Source: Lederbergia sp. NSJ-179 (GTDB lineage Bacteria > Bacillota > Bacilli > Bacillales > Bacillaceae_C). Taken from it: a stretch of DNA of 64,000 nucleotides. The notes under the pieces are model-generated. The model was not told where the DNA came from, did no database searches, and saw only the letters and a program-made list of their open reading frames with translations. The stretch is from positions 62,001 to 126,000 of the forward strand of contig NZ_JALIFP010000005.1 in NCBI RefSeq assembly GCF_022867885.1. Direction: 5' to 3'. Each line of letters begins with the position of its first letter. Position 1 is the first letter of the stretch. The position numbers and the translations under genes were made by a program. Of this stretch, positions 6,830 to 16,631 are shown piece by piece.

Positions 6830-8793
6830 TTTTCCTGTAATGCCTTGTCGTTCACAAAAAAGCGGATTTCATGATCCTTTTCTACATTATTATATGAATA
6901 ATTCTTTCGCTGACTTGGAAAAGGTGTATAGTCAAATTGAAAATATTCCTCTACTCCATCTTCGGTTTTCCGTTTTTTCTTATAGATATTCATAAAAAGT
7001 TCTCGTTTTTTCTCTTGCTTTAACCGTCCATACGGAAAATTAGAATCATAGGCATACAATCGAATCAGATTGGGATCAAATTCATCATACTCCATTTTAT
7101 AAATATTGACGGCGTGCCCCCCTGAACCCTTGTGCAAAGAAGCATATAAGGTTTTTCCGTTTGCTAAAGCATCTTCCACTTGATCCAAAATTGTGATATT
7201 CGAAGAATCATAGGGTTTTGTCTTATAATTAATTACTTCATTGGCGTAGATCCACTGTGTTTCCAGCATTTTCACAAGCGTTCGATCCGGCTCATCAATT
7301 TTACTCGGATCGATAACGAAATCATCAATATAGGTCTCTTTTCCAATATAAGAAATATCCTCATCAGTGAAACGATAACCGTAAAGATAACCATCATTCA
7401 AAAAAGTGTATGAGTCCCAGTGCGGTTCCAAATTATAAGATAAAGATTTATATTCTTTACTCCCTAAATGCTCACGTAACCATGATTTAACTGTTTCTGG
7501 TTTATAGCTCAGTTCCTTCTCGATCTCTTCATGATTAAACACACGTTCAATCACACGCACGATTCCCGCACAAATTCCACCATTCCCAAGCGGTGTCAGC
7601 ATATTGCCGAATCGGAACGCATTTTCATTCGAAAGAAAGCCAGTATCAATGACTTTAGCAGAGTATACCTCTTCTTGATTAAATTCATCATCAAAAATCC
7701 AAGGCATTGAGTATTTTTTTACATAATCAGGGGTTCCCATGACGGTCCCATAGTCAAGAAGGGCGCGGGCCAACCAATTATTATCTGTCTCGTCTAGCGG
7801 CTGAAAAACTTTATCCAATAAAGCATATACACCATCTAAGAAAGCAGCGGAAATCGGCCCAATCGTTCCAGTCGATAACTCTGTAACTCCATATTCCTCA
7901 TCCTCATATTTATCTTCCACAAATTGATCACTATCACGCCAGGCACGCTTAAAGATAAACACTTTATGGTCGTAACCTGCGATCGCTCGACTAAATTGAA
8001 ACCCGGACACACGGAAATAATAATACTTTTCAATTCTTTCATATGTATCAGGATCAAGGATATAGACTGGAAATGAATCATTAATCGTTGCAAAAATGGC
8101 ATCATTTTTCAAATATTGTTTTTTAATTTCAACAAAATCTTCCTTATCAAAGTCAAAATAAAAAGCTTTTAATTTCTTTTTATTTTTCACTCCTTCCGGA
8201 AGCTTCAATTCTACTTCCCCTGTATAATTAAAAAATTGCACAGGTTCTCGAACGGGTTGGTAAATCTCTTTAAGCTCGGATTGATGATACGGTTCCATAT
8301 AGGTGTAATATTTTGCATTTAAATCATTTGTATGAATGGCTGCATCTAGATTTTCATCTACAATGTTAAATTTCTCAATTGAATCCTTATCAATCGGCTT
8401 TGTGGGGTCTAATCCTTCTTTTATTTTTGCTAAATCACTTATTCCGTCATCAGCGGTTGAAAACTTTTTCGGATCCGTATGATACGTATGGATGGCATCC
8501 CAGTCTGATATCCCATTCCCCGATGTATCTGCGACATACGGATTTAAACCGGCATCCACTTTTTCTCGAATTGTCATTTTTTGATCGCCAATTTTTTCAT
8601 CCCCATGTAACTCAACCATCATATCGGTTGAAATCGTTGGATCCTCTGGTAAAGCTTTTAAATATTTTCCTAGTTTATAATCTTGGTATTTATGATAGCC
8701 CCAAATTCCTGCAACAATCAGTAAGGAACAGGCTATAAATACAGTAAATAAGATGAAAATGATTTTTCCCATTACTCGTAAAAACTTCTTCAC
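6694..8793 (-). CDS. Large membrane-anchored protein with calcium-type repeats and a papain-like peptidase region
   Basis: About 699 residues from a GTG at 8793, chosen because AGGAGG sits 7 nt upstream; the longer frame to 8934 has no such site. A transmembrane helix (about residues 7-28) anchors it, with the bulk outside. Residues about 80-130 hold thrombospondin type 3/dockerin-like calcium loops (DTSGNGISDWD, then TADDGISDLAKIKEGLDP). Further on, GGICAGIV, GGHAVNIYK and YAYDSNFPYG follow the Cys...His...Asp/Asn order of papain-like or C39-like bacterial peptidases. I do not recognise the family by name; peptidase activity is inference. The final 45 residues come from repeat B, so the native C-terminus has been lost or replaced. 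Confidence 0.7.
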   Translation of the reverse strand: MKKFLRVMGKIIFILFTVFIACSLLIVAGIWGYHKYQDYKLGKYLKALPEDPTISTDMMVELHGDEKIGDQKMTIREKVDAGLNPYVADTSGNGISDWDAIHTYHTDPKKFSTADDGISDLAKIKEGLDPTKPIDKDSIEKFNIVDENLDAAIHTNDLNAKYYTYMEPYHQSELKEIYQPVREPVQFFNYTGEVELKLPEGVKNKKKLKAFYFDFDKEDFVEIKKQYLKNDAIFATINDSFPVYILDPDTYERIEKYYYFRVSGFQFSRAIAGYDHKVFIFKRAWRDSDQFVEDKYEDEEYGVTELSTGTIGPISAAFLDGVYALLDKVFQPLDETDNNWLARALLDYGTVMGTPDYVKKYSMPWIFDDEFNQEEVYSAKVIDTGFLSNENAFRFGNMLTPLGNGGICAGIVRVIERVFNHEEIEKELSYKPETVKSWLREHLGSKEYKSLSYNLEPHWDSYTFLNDGYLYGYRFTDEDISYIGKETYIDDFVIDPSKIDEPDRTLVKMLETQWIYANEVINYKTKPYDSSNITILDQVEDALANGKTLYASLHKGSGGHAVNIYKMEYDEFDPNLIRLYAYDSNFPYGRLKQEKKRELFMNIYKKKRKTEDGVEEYFQFDYTPFPSQRKNYSYNNVEKDHEIRFFVNDKALQENKKSASALFSPDKQMFLNLGRAIFPFIGSGLFDLEGLGAGARSKH

Positions 8794-9049
8794 CGTAAAA
8801 CCTCCTAAAACAATTCCGCTTTCAACATCGAGCTGTAATAAACACCGTTCAGTATACGCCATCAAAGAAGCATAATCGATTGTTTCGGGAAAATTGGGGT
8901 AAAAAGAACGACATTTCTTTTTCTCATCCTGCATGGTCTAGGAAAAAAGATTTAGTGGTTAGATCAAACTTCACTCCAGTGTCTCCTACAAGGAATATCT
9001 CTACTTTCTCTCCCATATGATTTTATAGAATTCAATTTAGAATGGAGCG

Positions 9050-9466
9050 ATGTTCGTGGCCAATGTGGATCAACTCATTACAAAAGAAATGCTTGTACGT
9101 TTTCATGAGCTAAACCAGAAGAAAAAAGCAATTGAACAACAGCTAGGTGAACTAAAAAAGGTATTTAATCAATATTTTGATCTATCCGTTGGACAGTACG
9201 AAAAAGGGGAAATAACGATAGAGGAGTATAAATTACAGAGGCAAATTCGTACAGCGGAAAAATATGAGCAGGAAGAAACCGTCAAAAGACTAGAATCCCT
9301 ACATCTCAACGAACTTATTCAAAAAAAGCCCGATGAGAAAAAAATAAAATCAGCTTTAGATTTAGGACTATTGAGTGAGACAGACTTGGAGGGCTGTCGA
9401 AAGGTGAATAAATTGAATGTTGTATTAGTGAAGCCATTAACTGAATCAAAATTCACTTCCTTCTAG
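9050..9466 (+). CDS. Hypothetical charged, coiled-coil-rich protein
   Basis: 138 residues, rich in Lys/Glu, with heptad-like stretches at about 15-60 and 70-110, and no signal or membrane segment. GGAG precedes both the ATG at 9050 and a GTG at 9056, so the exact start is uncertain. The stop overlaps the end of the converging broken transporter gene by 14 bp. I do not recognise a family; a structural or DNA/RNA-associated role cannot be argued from sequence. Confidence 0.6.
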   Translation: MFVANVDQLITKEMLVRFHELNQKKKAIEQQLGELKKVFNQYFDLSVGQYEKGEITIEEYKLQRQIRTAEKYEQEETVKRLESLHLNELIQKKPDEKKIKSALDLGLLSETDLEGCRKVNKLNVVLVKPLTESKFTSF

Positions 9467-11030
9467 GTAACCGGCTTTCCCACTTCCACGTGATTTCGAG
9501 CTTATATACCGGTTTTGTGTTACATGTTTTCCAATTTATCACCATTTTGGGCTTATAAAACAAGACTATGGGACCCATTTCTCGATTTGTCACCGTTTTG
9601 GGCTCATAAAACAGGCCTATGCGACCTATTTTTCGATTTGGTACCAATTTGGGCTCATAAAACAAGGCTATGCGACCTATTTTTCGATTTGGCACCGTTT
9701 TAGGCTCATAGAACATGGCTATGCGACCTATTTTTCGATTTGACATCACTTTAGGCTCATAAAACAAGCCTATGCGACCTATTTTTCGATTTGGCACCAT
9801 TTTGGGCTCATAGAACATGGCTATGCGACCTATTTTTCGATTTGGCGCCATTTTGGGCTCATAGAACATGGCTATGCGACCTATTTTTCGATTTGGCACC
9901 AATTTGGGCTCATAGAACATGGCTATGCGACCTATTTTTCGATTTGACATCATTTTGGGCTCATAGAACATGGCTATGGGACCTATTTTTCGATTTGGCA
10001 CCACTTTGGGCTCATAGAACAAGGCTATGCGACCTATTTTTCGATTTGGCATCATTTTGGGCTCATAGAACATGCCTATGCGACCTATTTTTCGATTTGG
10101 CATCATTTTGGGCTCATAGAACATGGCTATGCGACCTATTTTTCGATTTGACATCATTTTAGGCTCATAAAACAAGCCTATGCGACCTATTTTTCGATTT
10201 GGCACCGTTTTGGGCTCATAGAACAAGCCTATGCGACCTATTTTTCGATTTGGCATCATTTTGGGCTCATAGAACATGGCTATGCGACCTATTTTTCGAT
10301 CGATCACTTTGTCCATATTTCGATGATATGTGTTGATTACACGATTAAATATATTAGTAAGGCGGATATCTTTTGCATATTTGCTAAGGTACATGACCCG
10401 ATTAACATAAGCCGTTTTTCGCGAGGGATTGAGATTATTCATATACAAATCGTAATAACATTTATTCTTTTTCTTTCCGATGATAAGACTCGGTATCAGT
10501 GGCAAAGCGACAAACCAAAGCACATTTATATCAATGGCAACAATGGTTGTTAGTAAGAGAATAACCGTAATCAACGTACCGATATATTGAGCCACTGTTT
10601 GCGCTAAAATGATCGCTCTATTTTGTGCCTCCTCCAAGGTGAGGATGTATTGATCATAGAATTTAGGATCATCATATTTCTCTATATCAAGCTCCACCGC
10701 ATGCTGATAAACATTTCTCGTAAAGTACTTTTGAATCGCAGCGTTATCATACATTAAAAACACATCTGTAAACCATGATTGAAAAAATAAAGCAATACAA
10801 GTTATGATCGCAATCACGCCTATAAAAATAGCGATATACATAAAGGAAGATCCATCCTGTAAAGCGTTTATAATACTTCCGAATAAAATAACATAGATAA
10901 GGGTTTGAATGACACCTTTTGAAGTGTAAAACAAACTTTCTAAAAGCAATCTCCATTTTGAAGCTTTAACTAGTAATTTTATCATATACATATTATTGCT
11001 AATGACATCTTTTACACTGTTATTTTTCAC
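9453..11030 (-). pseudogene. Truncated ABC transporter (permease half) fused in frame to a 51-bp minisatellite
   Basis: The first 240 or so residues (GTG at 11030 after AAGGGTGAG) look like the membrane domain of a peptide/lantibiotic-type ABC exporter, with helices around residues 30-60, 70-90 and 150-195. From about 10303 the frame changes abruptly into some fifteen 17-residue repeats of the type NRKIGRIAMFYEPKMMP, then ends. No nucleotide-binding domain follows. The gene is therefore a remnant. The frame stays open through the repeats because 51 is divisible by three. Whether any product is made is unknown. Confidence 0.75.
9540..10303. repeat. 51-bp minisatellite, about 15 units
   Basis: Direct tandem units of the type GACCTATTTTTCGATTTGGC followed by an ACCATTTTGGGCTCATAGAA-type half. 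About 14 units are nearly identical, with outer units decaying toward 9540. Variation is concentrated at a few positions (GGCACC/GGCATC/GACATC and ACATGG/ACAAGC). It replaces the ATPase half of an ABC transporter gene. Confidence 0.92.
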
Positions 11031-11191
11031 CAAATATCTCACCCTTTATTACGGACTAATTTTTATAATATTTCTTTTATTATCAATAAATAGCGTATCT
11101 TTTCCCACTTCATGTTAAAATAAGAAAATAAAATGGATGAAAAATTAGTTTTATCTGGATAGCTACTCTACTGTTCTTAGAGGTGATTTAT

Positions 11192-11368
11192 ATGTGGAAA
11201 TGGATTTTACTTATTATTGTACCATTCTTGACCCTGGTTATTGTGGAAGAAGTGATAAGTTATATCGTACGCCGCCTGACGGGTCCAAAACAAGATAAAA
11301 TGAAAAAGCTTAAGACGAATATAATGAAAGAAACACAAAGCAAGAAACAGCAGAGGCGAGGCTTATAA
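11192..11368 (+). CDS. Small membrane protein, hypothetical
   Basis: 58 residues from the ATG at 11192 (AGAGGTGAT upstream). One N-terminal helix (WILLIIVPFLTLVIVEEVIS) is followed by a strongly basic cytoplasmic tail ending KKQQRRGL. I do not recognise the family. The 11369-11658 gap contains the promoter side of the SCO1-like gene and no other frame I can support. Confidence 0.55.
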   Translation: MWKWILLIIVPFLTLVIVEEVISYIVRRLTGPKQDKMKKLKTNIMKETQSKKQQRRGL

Positions 11369-11658
11369 TCCAGTTCATTCTTTCATCACTCTGTACCCTT
11401 AAAAATGGTAGATCCCCTTCCTTTCTCCCATTGTTTATGGTCATTTTGCCATTTTTCCACGATATTTCCCCTTCTTTTCCTATAAATTTACTTATACTCT
11501 TATTCTTCGTGAGACGAAAAATACCTTACTTTTTGCCATTTGTGAAAAGGCTGGGGCAGCAATAAGTGAACAGTTTCTGAACAGATTGCAGAAATACCCA
11601 ACCGCTTTACCATTTTGGGTATAATGATGGTAGATTAGGAATGGTCGGAGGTTTTCTT

Positions 11659-12225
11659 ATGAAAAAAAATGTATTTTTACTTTTATTATTTTGTTTATTC
11701 GTCATTACTGGTTGTTCAGCTAAGGAAGGACGCCCTTTAGCAGATTTCCAATATACTGATCAAGACGGACAAGCGTTAGGGCTTAAGGATCTGAAAGGGA
11801 AAGTATGGGTCGCTAATATGGTCTTCACAAATTGTACAACCGTATGTCCCACCTTAACCGCCAATATGAGTGATCTTCAACGGCAAGTCGAGGATGCGGG
11901 ATTGGATGATGTGCATTTTGTCTCCTTTAGTGTTGATCCGGAGGTGGACTCCCCAGAGGCTTTAAAAAAATATGCTGAATCCTTTGCGGCCAATTTCTCA
12001 ACTTGGCATTTCTTAACTGGATATACACAAAAAGAGATAGAAGATTATGCCTTGAAAAATTTCAAAGAATGGGTCGTCAAACCTGAAGATGATGACCAGG
12101 TCATCCACGGTACAAAATTTTTTCTGATTAATAAAAAAGGCGAAGTGATCAGTGATTATCCTGGAAATGAAGATGTCCCCTATAAACAAATACTGAAAGA
12201 TATTAAGTCAGCTCGCAAACATTAA
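11659..12225 (+). CDS. SCO1/SenC-family thiol lipoprotein
   Basis: 188 residues from the ATG at 11659, preceded by GGAGG; an upstream ATG at 11641 lacks a ribosome site. Lipobox ITGC places Cys19 as the lipid-anchored residue. The thioredoxin-like fold carries the copper/thiol motif CTTVCPT and the downstream His in VIHGTKFF, the three metal ligands of Sco proteins. Family members deliver copper to the CuA centre of cytochrome c oxidase. It resembles B. subtilis YpmQ (BsSco). It stands next to the haem genes, which fits respiratory enzyme assembly. Confidence 0.9.
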   Translation: MKKNVFLLLLFCLFVITGCSAKEGRPLADFQYTDQDGQALGLKDLKGKVWVANMVFTNCTTVCPTLTANMSDLQRQVEDAGLDDVHFVSFSVDPEVDSPEALKKYAESFAANFSTWHFLTGYTQKEIEDYALKNFKEWVVKPEDDDQVIHGTKFFLINKKGEVISDYPGNEDVPYKQILKDIKSARKH

Positions 12226-12269
12226 AAGCCAAGCAAAGAACACTGAATTTTGTTCTTTGCTTGGCTTTT
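12224..12269. terminator. Bidirectional terminator between sco and hemY
   Basis: AAAAGCCAAGCAAAGAACA pairs with TGTTCTTTGCTTGGCTTTT, with T-rich tails on both strands, between two converging genes. Confidence 0.85.
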
Positions 12270-12276
12270 GTTTTTC

Positions 12277-13704
12277 CTAGGGTTTTTGATTTTCTCGAGC
12301 AAAATAATCAATCATTTGCTCGGCCGCCATTTTTCCCTGACGAATGCAATCAGGAAGACCGAGACCACCGAAAGAACTGCCAGTGAAAAATACTCCAGGG
12401 AATTCTCCGGTTAACTTATTTGTCATTTCCTTTACTCGTTGGGAATGACCAACTGTATATTGCGGAAAGGCTTCTGTCCATCTTGTCACGATGGAGAAGT
12501 CTGGATTTGCCGATAGATTGATGGCTCTCTTTAAATCTTCTAAAACGATCGCCGCAATCTCCATATCGGATAATTCCACAACTGTTGCGTCCCAATTACG
12601 ACCAACATAACAACGAAGCAGTGCCTTCCCTTTTGGAGCTGTGTGCGGCCATTTTTTATGGGTCCATGTGCAGGCTGTAATGGTATAGTCACTATGCCTA
12701 GATACGACAAAGCCAGTGCCATCCTCTATCTGAATCTCTTCTTCCTTAAACCCCATCACAACGGTTGCCACTGTGGTAGAAGGCATTTGGGTATATTCCC
12801 TTATATTGTGCTTATCTGGAAATAATTCGACCATCTTTGGATGAGGAAGAGCGAGGATCACACCGTCTGCTCTAATCGATTCACGGTAGTTTAATTTCAA
12901 CTCATAATGCGCGTTTGTCGTTTTATTTAGTTCCCTAACAGCCGAACCTTTTAAAATTGTCGCGTCTGCAAGTTGCGCTTCGATTCTCTCGACTAGTGAC
13001 TGTAATCCACTTTTAAGTGTAAGGAAAACCCCTTGATTTTGATTAGTGACCGTAGTTGCCGTGGGGCTTTTAGACATTTTCTTTAATCCACGAATCAGAC
13101 TGCGATGCTCCAATTCTGCTTGATAAAATTGTGGGAAAGTAGACATAAGGCTTAATTGGTCCATATCTCCAATATAAATGCCAGATACAAGGGGTTCCAC
13201 TAAATTCTCCGCTACTTCATCTCCCAATCTTCTTCGAATAAAATGACCGATCGATTGATCTTCTTGTTTTTTGGAGCGTGGCAAAATATAATCACAAGCT
13301 GCTCTTACTTTTCCTTGCACGGAAAAAAGTCCGGTTTTCAAAAACGGTCCTAGTTTCGTGGGGATCCCCATCACCGCTCCAATCGGCATAGGGTATATTT
13401 GATCCTTTACTAAAATATGAATTTTATCTGCCGTATTTCTCACCAAATCTGACTCTAAGCCTACATCATGTACAAGCTGTTTAGCACTTGTCTTTCGTTC
13501 CAAAAAGGAATCAGGCCCTTTCTCAATTACAAATCCATCCCGATATTCTGTTTGTATTTTTCCACCTAATTGATGACTTGCTTCAATTAGTGTCAGTTCA
13601 AATGGCAATTGGTGTTGTCGGATCGCTTTGTTCAAATAAAAAGCAGCCGTTAAGCCGGTGATGCCTCCACCGACTACAACCACCTTTTTCTTCTGTTGAT
13701 TCAT
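12277..13704 (-). CDS. hemY: Coproporphyrinogen III oxidase HemY (CgoX)
   Basis: 475 residues, full length. The N-terminal FAD dinucleotide fold is clear (VVVVGGGITGLTAAFYL), as is the C-terminal FAD motif ending FTGSSFGGLGLPDCIRQG. In Firmicutes this oxygen-dependent enzyme oxidises coproporphyrinogen III to coproporphyrin III in the coproporphyrin-dependent haem route. It is the third gene of hemE-hemH-hemY; hemH ends 11 bp upstream. Confidence 0.95.
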   Translation of the reverse strand: MNQQKKKVVVVGGGITGLTAAFYLNKAIRQHQLPFELTLIEASHQLGGKIQTEYRDGFVIEKGPDSFLERKTSAKQLVHDVGLESDLVRNTADKIHILVKDQIYPMPIGAVMGIPTKLGPFLKTGLFSVQGKVRAACDYILPRSKKQEDQSIGHFIRRRLGDEVAENLVEPLVSGIYIGDMDQLSLMSTFPQFYQAELEHRSLIRGLKKMSKSPTATTVTNQNQGVFLTLKSGLQSLVERIEAQLADATILKGSAVRELNKTTNAHYELKLNYRESIRADGVILALPHPKMVELFPDKHNIREYTQMPSTTVATVVMGFKEEEIQIEDGTGFVVSRHSDYTITACTWTHKKWPHTAPKGKALLRCYVGRNWDATVVELSDMEIAAIVLEDLKRAINLSANPDFSIVTRWTEAFPQYTVGHSQRVKEMTNKLTGEFPGVFFTGSSFGGLGLPDCIRQGKMAAEQMIDYFARENQKP

Positions 13705-13715
13705 ACATCCATCGC

Positions 13716-14654
13716 CTACTTTAGTTTTCCAAGATGCTTGAGCACAGCAGTAGCCAGCACATCCATAAATTCAGGCTGAGCATCTGGCATTGCTGGACGG
13801 TAATATGTAGCACCGATCTCGTCTGTCACCATTTTACACTCGACATCATTATCATAAAGAACCTCTAAGTGGGTGGAGACAAACCCTACTGGGACATAGA
13901 CAAAGGCTTTAAAACCCTTTTGCTCGTATAGCTCCCGTGTTAAATCCTGTACATCGGGACCAAGCCACGGATCTGGTGTGTTTCCTTCACTTTGCCAACC
14001 AACATAATAGGTTGCAACCTCTGCTGCCTCTGCAATCAATTTAGCTGTCTCCTCAAGCTGTTGTGGGTAAGGATCACTCAATTCCAAAATCTTCTCTGGA
14101 AGGCTATGTGCGGACACAATTAAACAGGCTGACTCTCGTTCTTCCTCGCCCATTTGCTCATAGATCTCCTTCACTTCTTTTGCCCAGAACTGAATAAATT
14201 TAGGTTCCTCATACCAGCTCTCAATGGACGTAATTGTCGGTCCACCACATTTTTCGGCCGCTTCTTTCGCTCTATTGTTATAGGACTGCACACTGAAAGT
14301 AGAAAAATGAGGCGCAAGCACGATCGATACAGCCTCTTCTATCCCATCCTTATGCATTTTTTCCACGGCATCTTCGATGAAAGGCTCAATATGTTTTAGA
14401 CCAATATAGACTTTAAATTCAATCTCATCCTGAAGTTGATTCAAATGATCTTGTAGACCATAGGCTTGTTGTTCAGTAATTTTCGCTAAAGGAGAAATCC
14501 CACCAATTGCTTGATAACGATTTTTTAAATCTTCTAACGCCTCTTTGGCAGGAGCTCTCCCATGACGGATATGTGTATAATAACGTTCGATATCCTTCTC
14601 ATGATAAGGAGTTCCATATGCCATTACTAATAAACCCATTTTTTTCTTACTCAT
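13716..14654 (-). CDS. hemH: Coproporphyrin ferrochelatase HemH (CpfC)
   Basis: About 312 residues, standard for the monomeric Gram-positive enzyme. The metal-site His is in [14 protein letters not shown] and the catalytic Glu in [11 protein letters not shown]. The ATG at 14654 is preferred because AGGAG lies 7 nt upstream; a GTG at 14663 overlaps that site. It inserts ferrous iron into coproporphyrin III to give coproheme. It is the middle gene of the haem operon. Confidence 0.95.
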   Translation of the reverse strand: MSKKKMGLLVMAYGTPYHEKDIERYYTHIRHGRAPAKEALEDLKNRYQAIGGISPLAKITEQQAYGLQDHLNQLQDEIEFKVYIGLKHIEPFIEDAVEKMHKDGIEEAVSIVLAPHFSTFSVQSYNNRAKEAAEKCGGPTITSIESWYEEPKFIQFWAKEVKEIYEQMGEEERESACLIVSAHSLPEKILELSDPYPQQLEETAKLIAEAAEVATYYVGWQSEGNTPDPWLGPDVQDLTRELYEQKGFKAFVYVPVGFVSTHLEVLYDNDVECKMVTDEIGATYYRPAMPDAQPEFMDVLATAVLKHLGKLK

Positions 14655-14675
14655 TTTCTTCACTCCTGATTATTC

Positions 14676-15710
14676 CTAATTTGCACTGTATTCATGAACA
14701 AAGGTCGTTAATCTTTTCAATACATCGGGATTAACCTCTGGAAAAACACCATGACCAAGATTAAAGATTAAGCCAGGTTGTTGCATCCCTTGATCAAGGA
14801 TGTCTTTCGCCTTTGCTTCAATCGTTGGCCAATCAGCGATCAACACAGCTGGATCAAGATTTCCTTGTACAACCTTTGTAACACCTAATTTTCTTGCCTC
14901 TGCAATCGGCAAACGCCAGTCTAATCCAACAACATCAAGGGGGAGATCATTCCATTCCAATACGAGATGACTGGCTCCGACACCGTGCATGATTAAGGGA
15001 ACCTTCTCTTTTTTCATTTCTGTAAATATTTTCTCCATTGTCGGTTTAATATAGGATTGATAATCCGTTCGGCTTAAGGCCCCTACCCATGAATCAAAAA
15101 TCTGCAAGGCACTGGCACCCGCTCGTACTTGAGCCTTTAGATAGCGGATTGTCATATCGGCAAGCTTATCCATCAATAGGAACCAAGCTTCTGGCTCTCG
15201 ATACATGAATGCTTTTGTTTGATGATAATTTTTAGAAGGCCCACCTTCAATCATATAACTAGCCAAAGTGAAAGGAGCACCTGCAAATCCGATTAAAGGA
15301 ACCGTTAATTGCTCTTCTGTTAAAAGCTTAATCGTGTCTAAAACGTAGGGAATATCCGTTTCTGGATCTAGCTCTCCTAGCTTCTCCACATCAGATTTCG
15401 CCCCAATCGTTTGGTCAATGACAGGTCCAATTCCGCTTTTTATTTCAACATCGACTCCTATAGCGGGGAGGGGTGTCATAATATCTTTATAAAGAATGGC
15501 AGCATCGACTTGGTACATATCAACAGGTAGCTTTGTCACATAGGCACATAATTCTGGTTGATGGGTAATCTCAAATAAAGAATATTTCTCTTTTAATTTT
15601 CGATATTCAGCCTGGGAACGGCCGGCTTGACGCATATACCATACAGGGATATGATCTGTTCGCTCTCCTCTTGCCGCTCTTAAAAATGTATCATTGCTTA
15701 TTTTTGTCAT
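14676..15710 (-). CDS. hemE: Uroporphyrinogen decarboxylase HemE
   Basis: 344 residues. The N-terminal signature [11 protein letters not shown] and the catalytic-Asp segment [15 protein letters not shown] are intact, with [10 protein letters not shown] near the C-terminus. It decarboxylates uroporphyrinogen III to coproporphyrinogen III. First gene of hemE-hemH-hemY; the 15711-15973 gap upstream must hold the divergent promoters for hemE and the hmoB-like gene. Confidence 0.96.
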   Translation of the reverse strand: MTKISNDTFLRAARGERTDHIPVWYMRQAGRSQAEYRKLKEKYSLFEITHQPELCAYVTKLPVDMYQVDAAILYKDIMTPLPAIGVDVEIKSGIGPVIDQTIGAKSDVEKLGELDPETDIPYVLDTIKLLTEEQLTVPLIGFAGAPFTLASYMIEGGPSKNYHQTKAFMYREPEAWFLLMDKLADMTIRYLKAQVRAGASALQIFDSWVGALSRTDYQSYIKPTMEKIFTEMKKEKVPLIMHGVGASHLVLEWNDLPLDVVGLDWRLPIAEARKLGVTKVVQGNLDPAVLIADWPTIEAKAKDILDQGMQQPGLIFNLGHGVFPEVNPDVLKRLTTFVHEYSAN

Positions 15711-15973
15711 GGATCTTCCAATCCACCTTTCAATATCAGTATGTTTTTTAAAACATATTATAATTTACAAGTTATTGTCATAACTATAGTATTTTTGGCA
15801 AGCAAAGTATAGCAAATCGGGATCTCTGTCATAAATTTGTCCTTTTTACCGTTGCTTTTTATTCCTATTTTAGCCATAAATCTATCCAAACAGTGCTGGT
15901 TTGATTATCCCAACTATGGGTAAAATACTATCAGAGAGAAATAACGTTTATAATATAGCAAGGGGTGATGAAA

Positions 15974-16483
15974 ATGTATATGTACATAACGGCTGGAACC
16001 TATCGATTTTTAAAAAAAATAGAGGAAAACCATCCTTCTGAAAAAATGCTTCTATTGCAAAATATGCGAACAACAGAATTATGGCATGAAACGGAAAAAC
16101 GGTCCGTTTTCCAATCGCCGAGAAAATATGACTGCATAGATTCATTAGGGGAATTGGCTAAAGTGGGATATGTAGCCTGCCATTACGTTCCAGTAAGGGA
16201 CGAGAACAAACCATTATTTGAATATAATTTTGACGATAAATTAGCGCTCTTAAAAGGGGAAACAGGCTTGTTAGCCGCAAGAATATTACGCCCCTTATCA
16301 AGTGATGTGTATATCATCATGACAATGTGGGAAAGCGAAAAAAATTATGTACGTTGGCAAGGTTCACCAACCTTCCAAAAATTCCAAGTTCATCAACATT
16401 TGGGTGACGTCTTTTCAAGTGCCCCCCATACGTATACGTTTACGGTAGCGGAAGAAGAAGTAGAGGAAGAACAGGATCAATGA
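15974..16483 (+). CDS. hmoB: HmoB/TRAP-family haem monooxygenase (YhgC)
   Basis: 169 residues from the ATG at 15974, chosen for its spacing from AAGGGG. The C-terminal half has the antibiotic-monooxygenase/IsdG-like fold with the WESEKNYVRWQGSPTF segment typical of HmoB and of staphylococcal TRAP. B. subtilis HmoB (YhgC) opens the haem ring to release iron. The gene diverges from hemE, as in B. subtilis, which pairs haem synthesis and breakdown. The acidic tail (EEEVEEEQDQ) is a local feature. Confidence 0.85.
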   Translation: MYMYITAGTYRFLKKIEENHPSEKMLLLQNMRTTELWHETEKRSVFQSPRKYDCIDSLGELAKVGYVACHYVPVRDENKPLFEYNFDDKLALLKGETGLLAARILRPLSSDVYIIMTMWESEKNYVRWQGSPTFQKFQVHQHLGDVFSSAPHTYTFTVAEEEVEEEQDQ

Positions 16484-16489
16484 TGATGC

Positions 16490-16521
16490 TACCCGAAAAG
16501 CTCTTAATTCTTTTCGGGTTA
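16490..16521 (+). terminator. Terminator of hmoB-like gene
   Basis: CCCGAAAAG and CTTTTCGGG-type arms pair (16491-16518), followed by a T-rich stretch (TAAGTCTTTTC). Confidence 0.65.
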
Positions 16522-16535
16522 AGTCTTTTCTATAA

Positions 16536-16581
16536 GTACGTGTGCAAAAGGAGGATAAAAAGGGCCAAGAAGTTTTAGAAA
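16536..16581 (+). repeat. Family A end fragment
   Basis: TACGTGTGCAAAAGGAGGAT followed by AAAAAGGGCCAAGAAGTT matches the right terminus of family A (GTGCGTGTTC, then AAAAAGGAGGATAAAAAGGA) with a few differences. Only this end is left. It lies about 50 bp before yhaA, within its likely promoter region. Confidence 0.6.
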
Positions 16582-16631
16582 AATACTGCTATAATAGACT
16601 CAAAATACTTTGAGTCAGGTGCGTGGTGTAG

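Noticed and set aside
8794-8934. N-terminal extension of the large membrane protein to 8934
   Set aside because: The AGGAGG at 8801-8806 is placed for the GTG at 8793, and the extension would bury the signal-anchor helix.
9515-10162. Forward-strand frames over the 51-bp array (HRTWLCDLFFDLAPFWA-type repeats)
   Set aside because: Same tandem-repeat effect on the opposite strand; no ribosome site or start context.
9540-10303. CRISPR array
   Set aside because: Units are directly contiguous with no unique spacers, and no cas genes are present. The same holds for the other two arrays.
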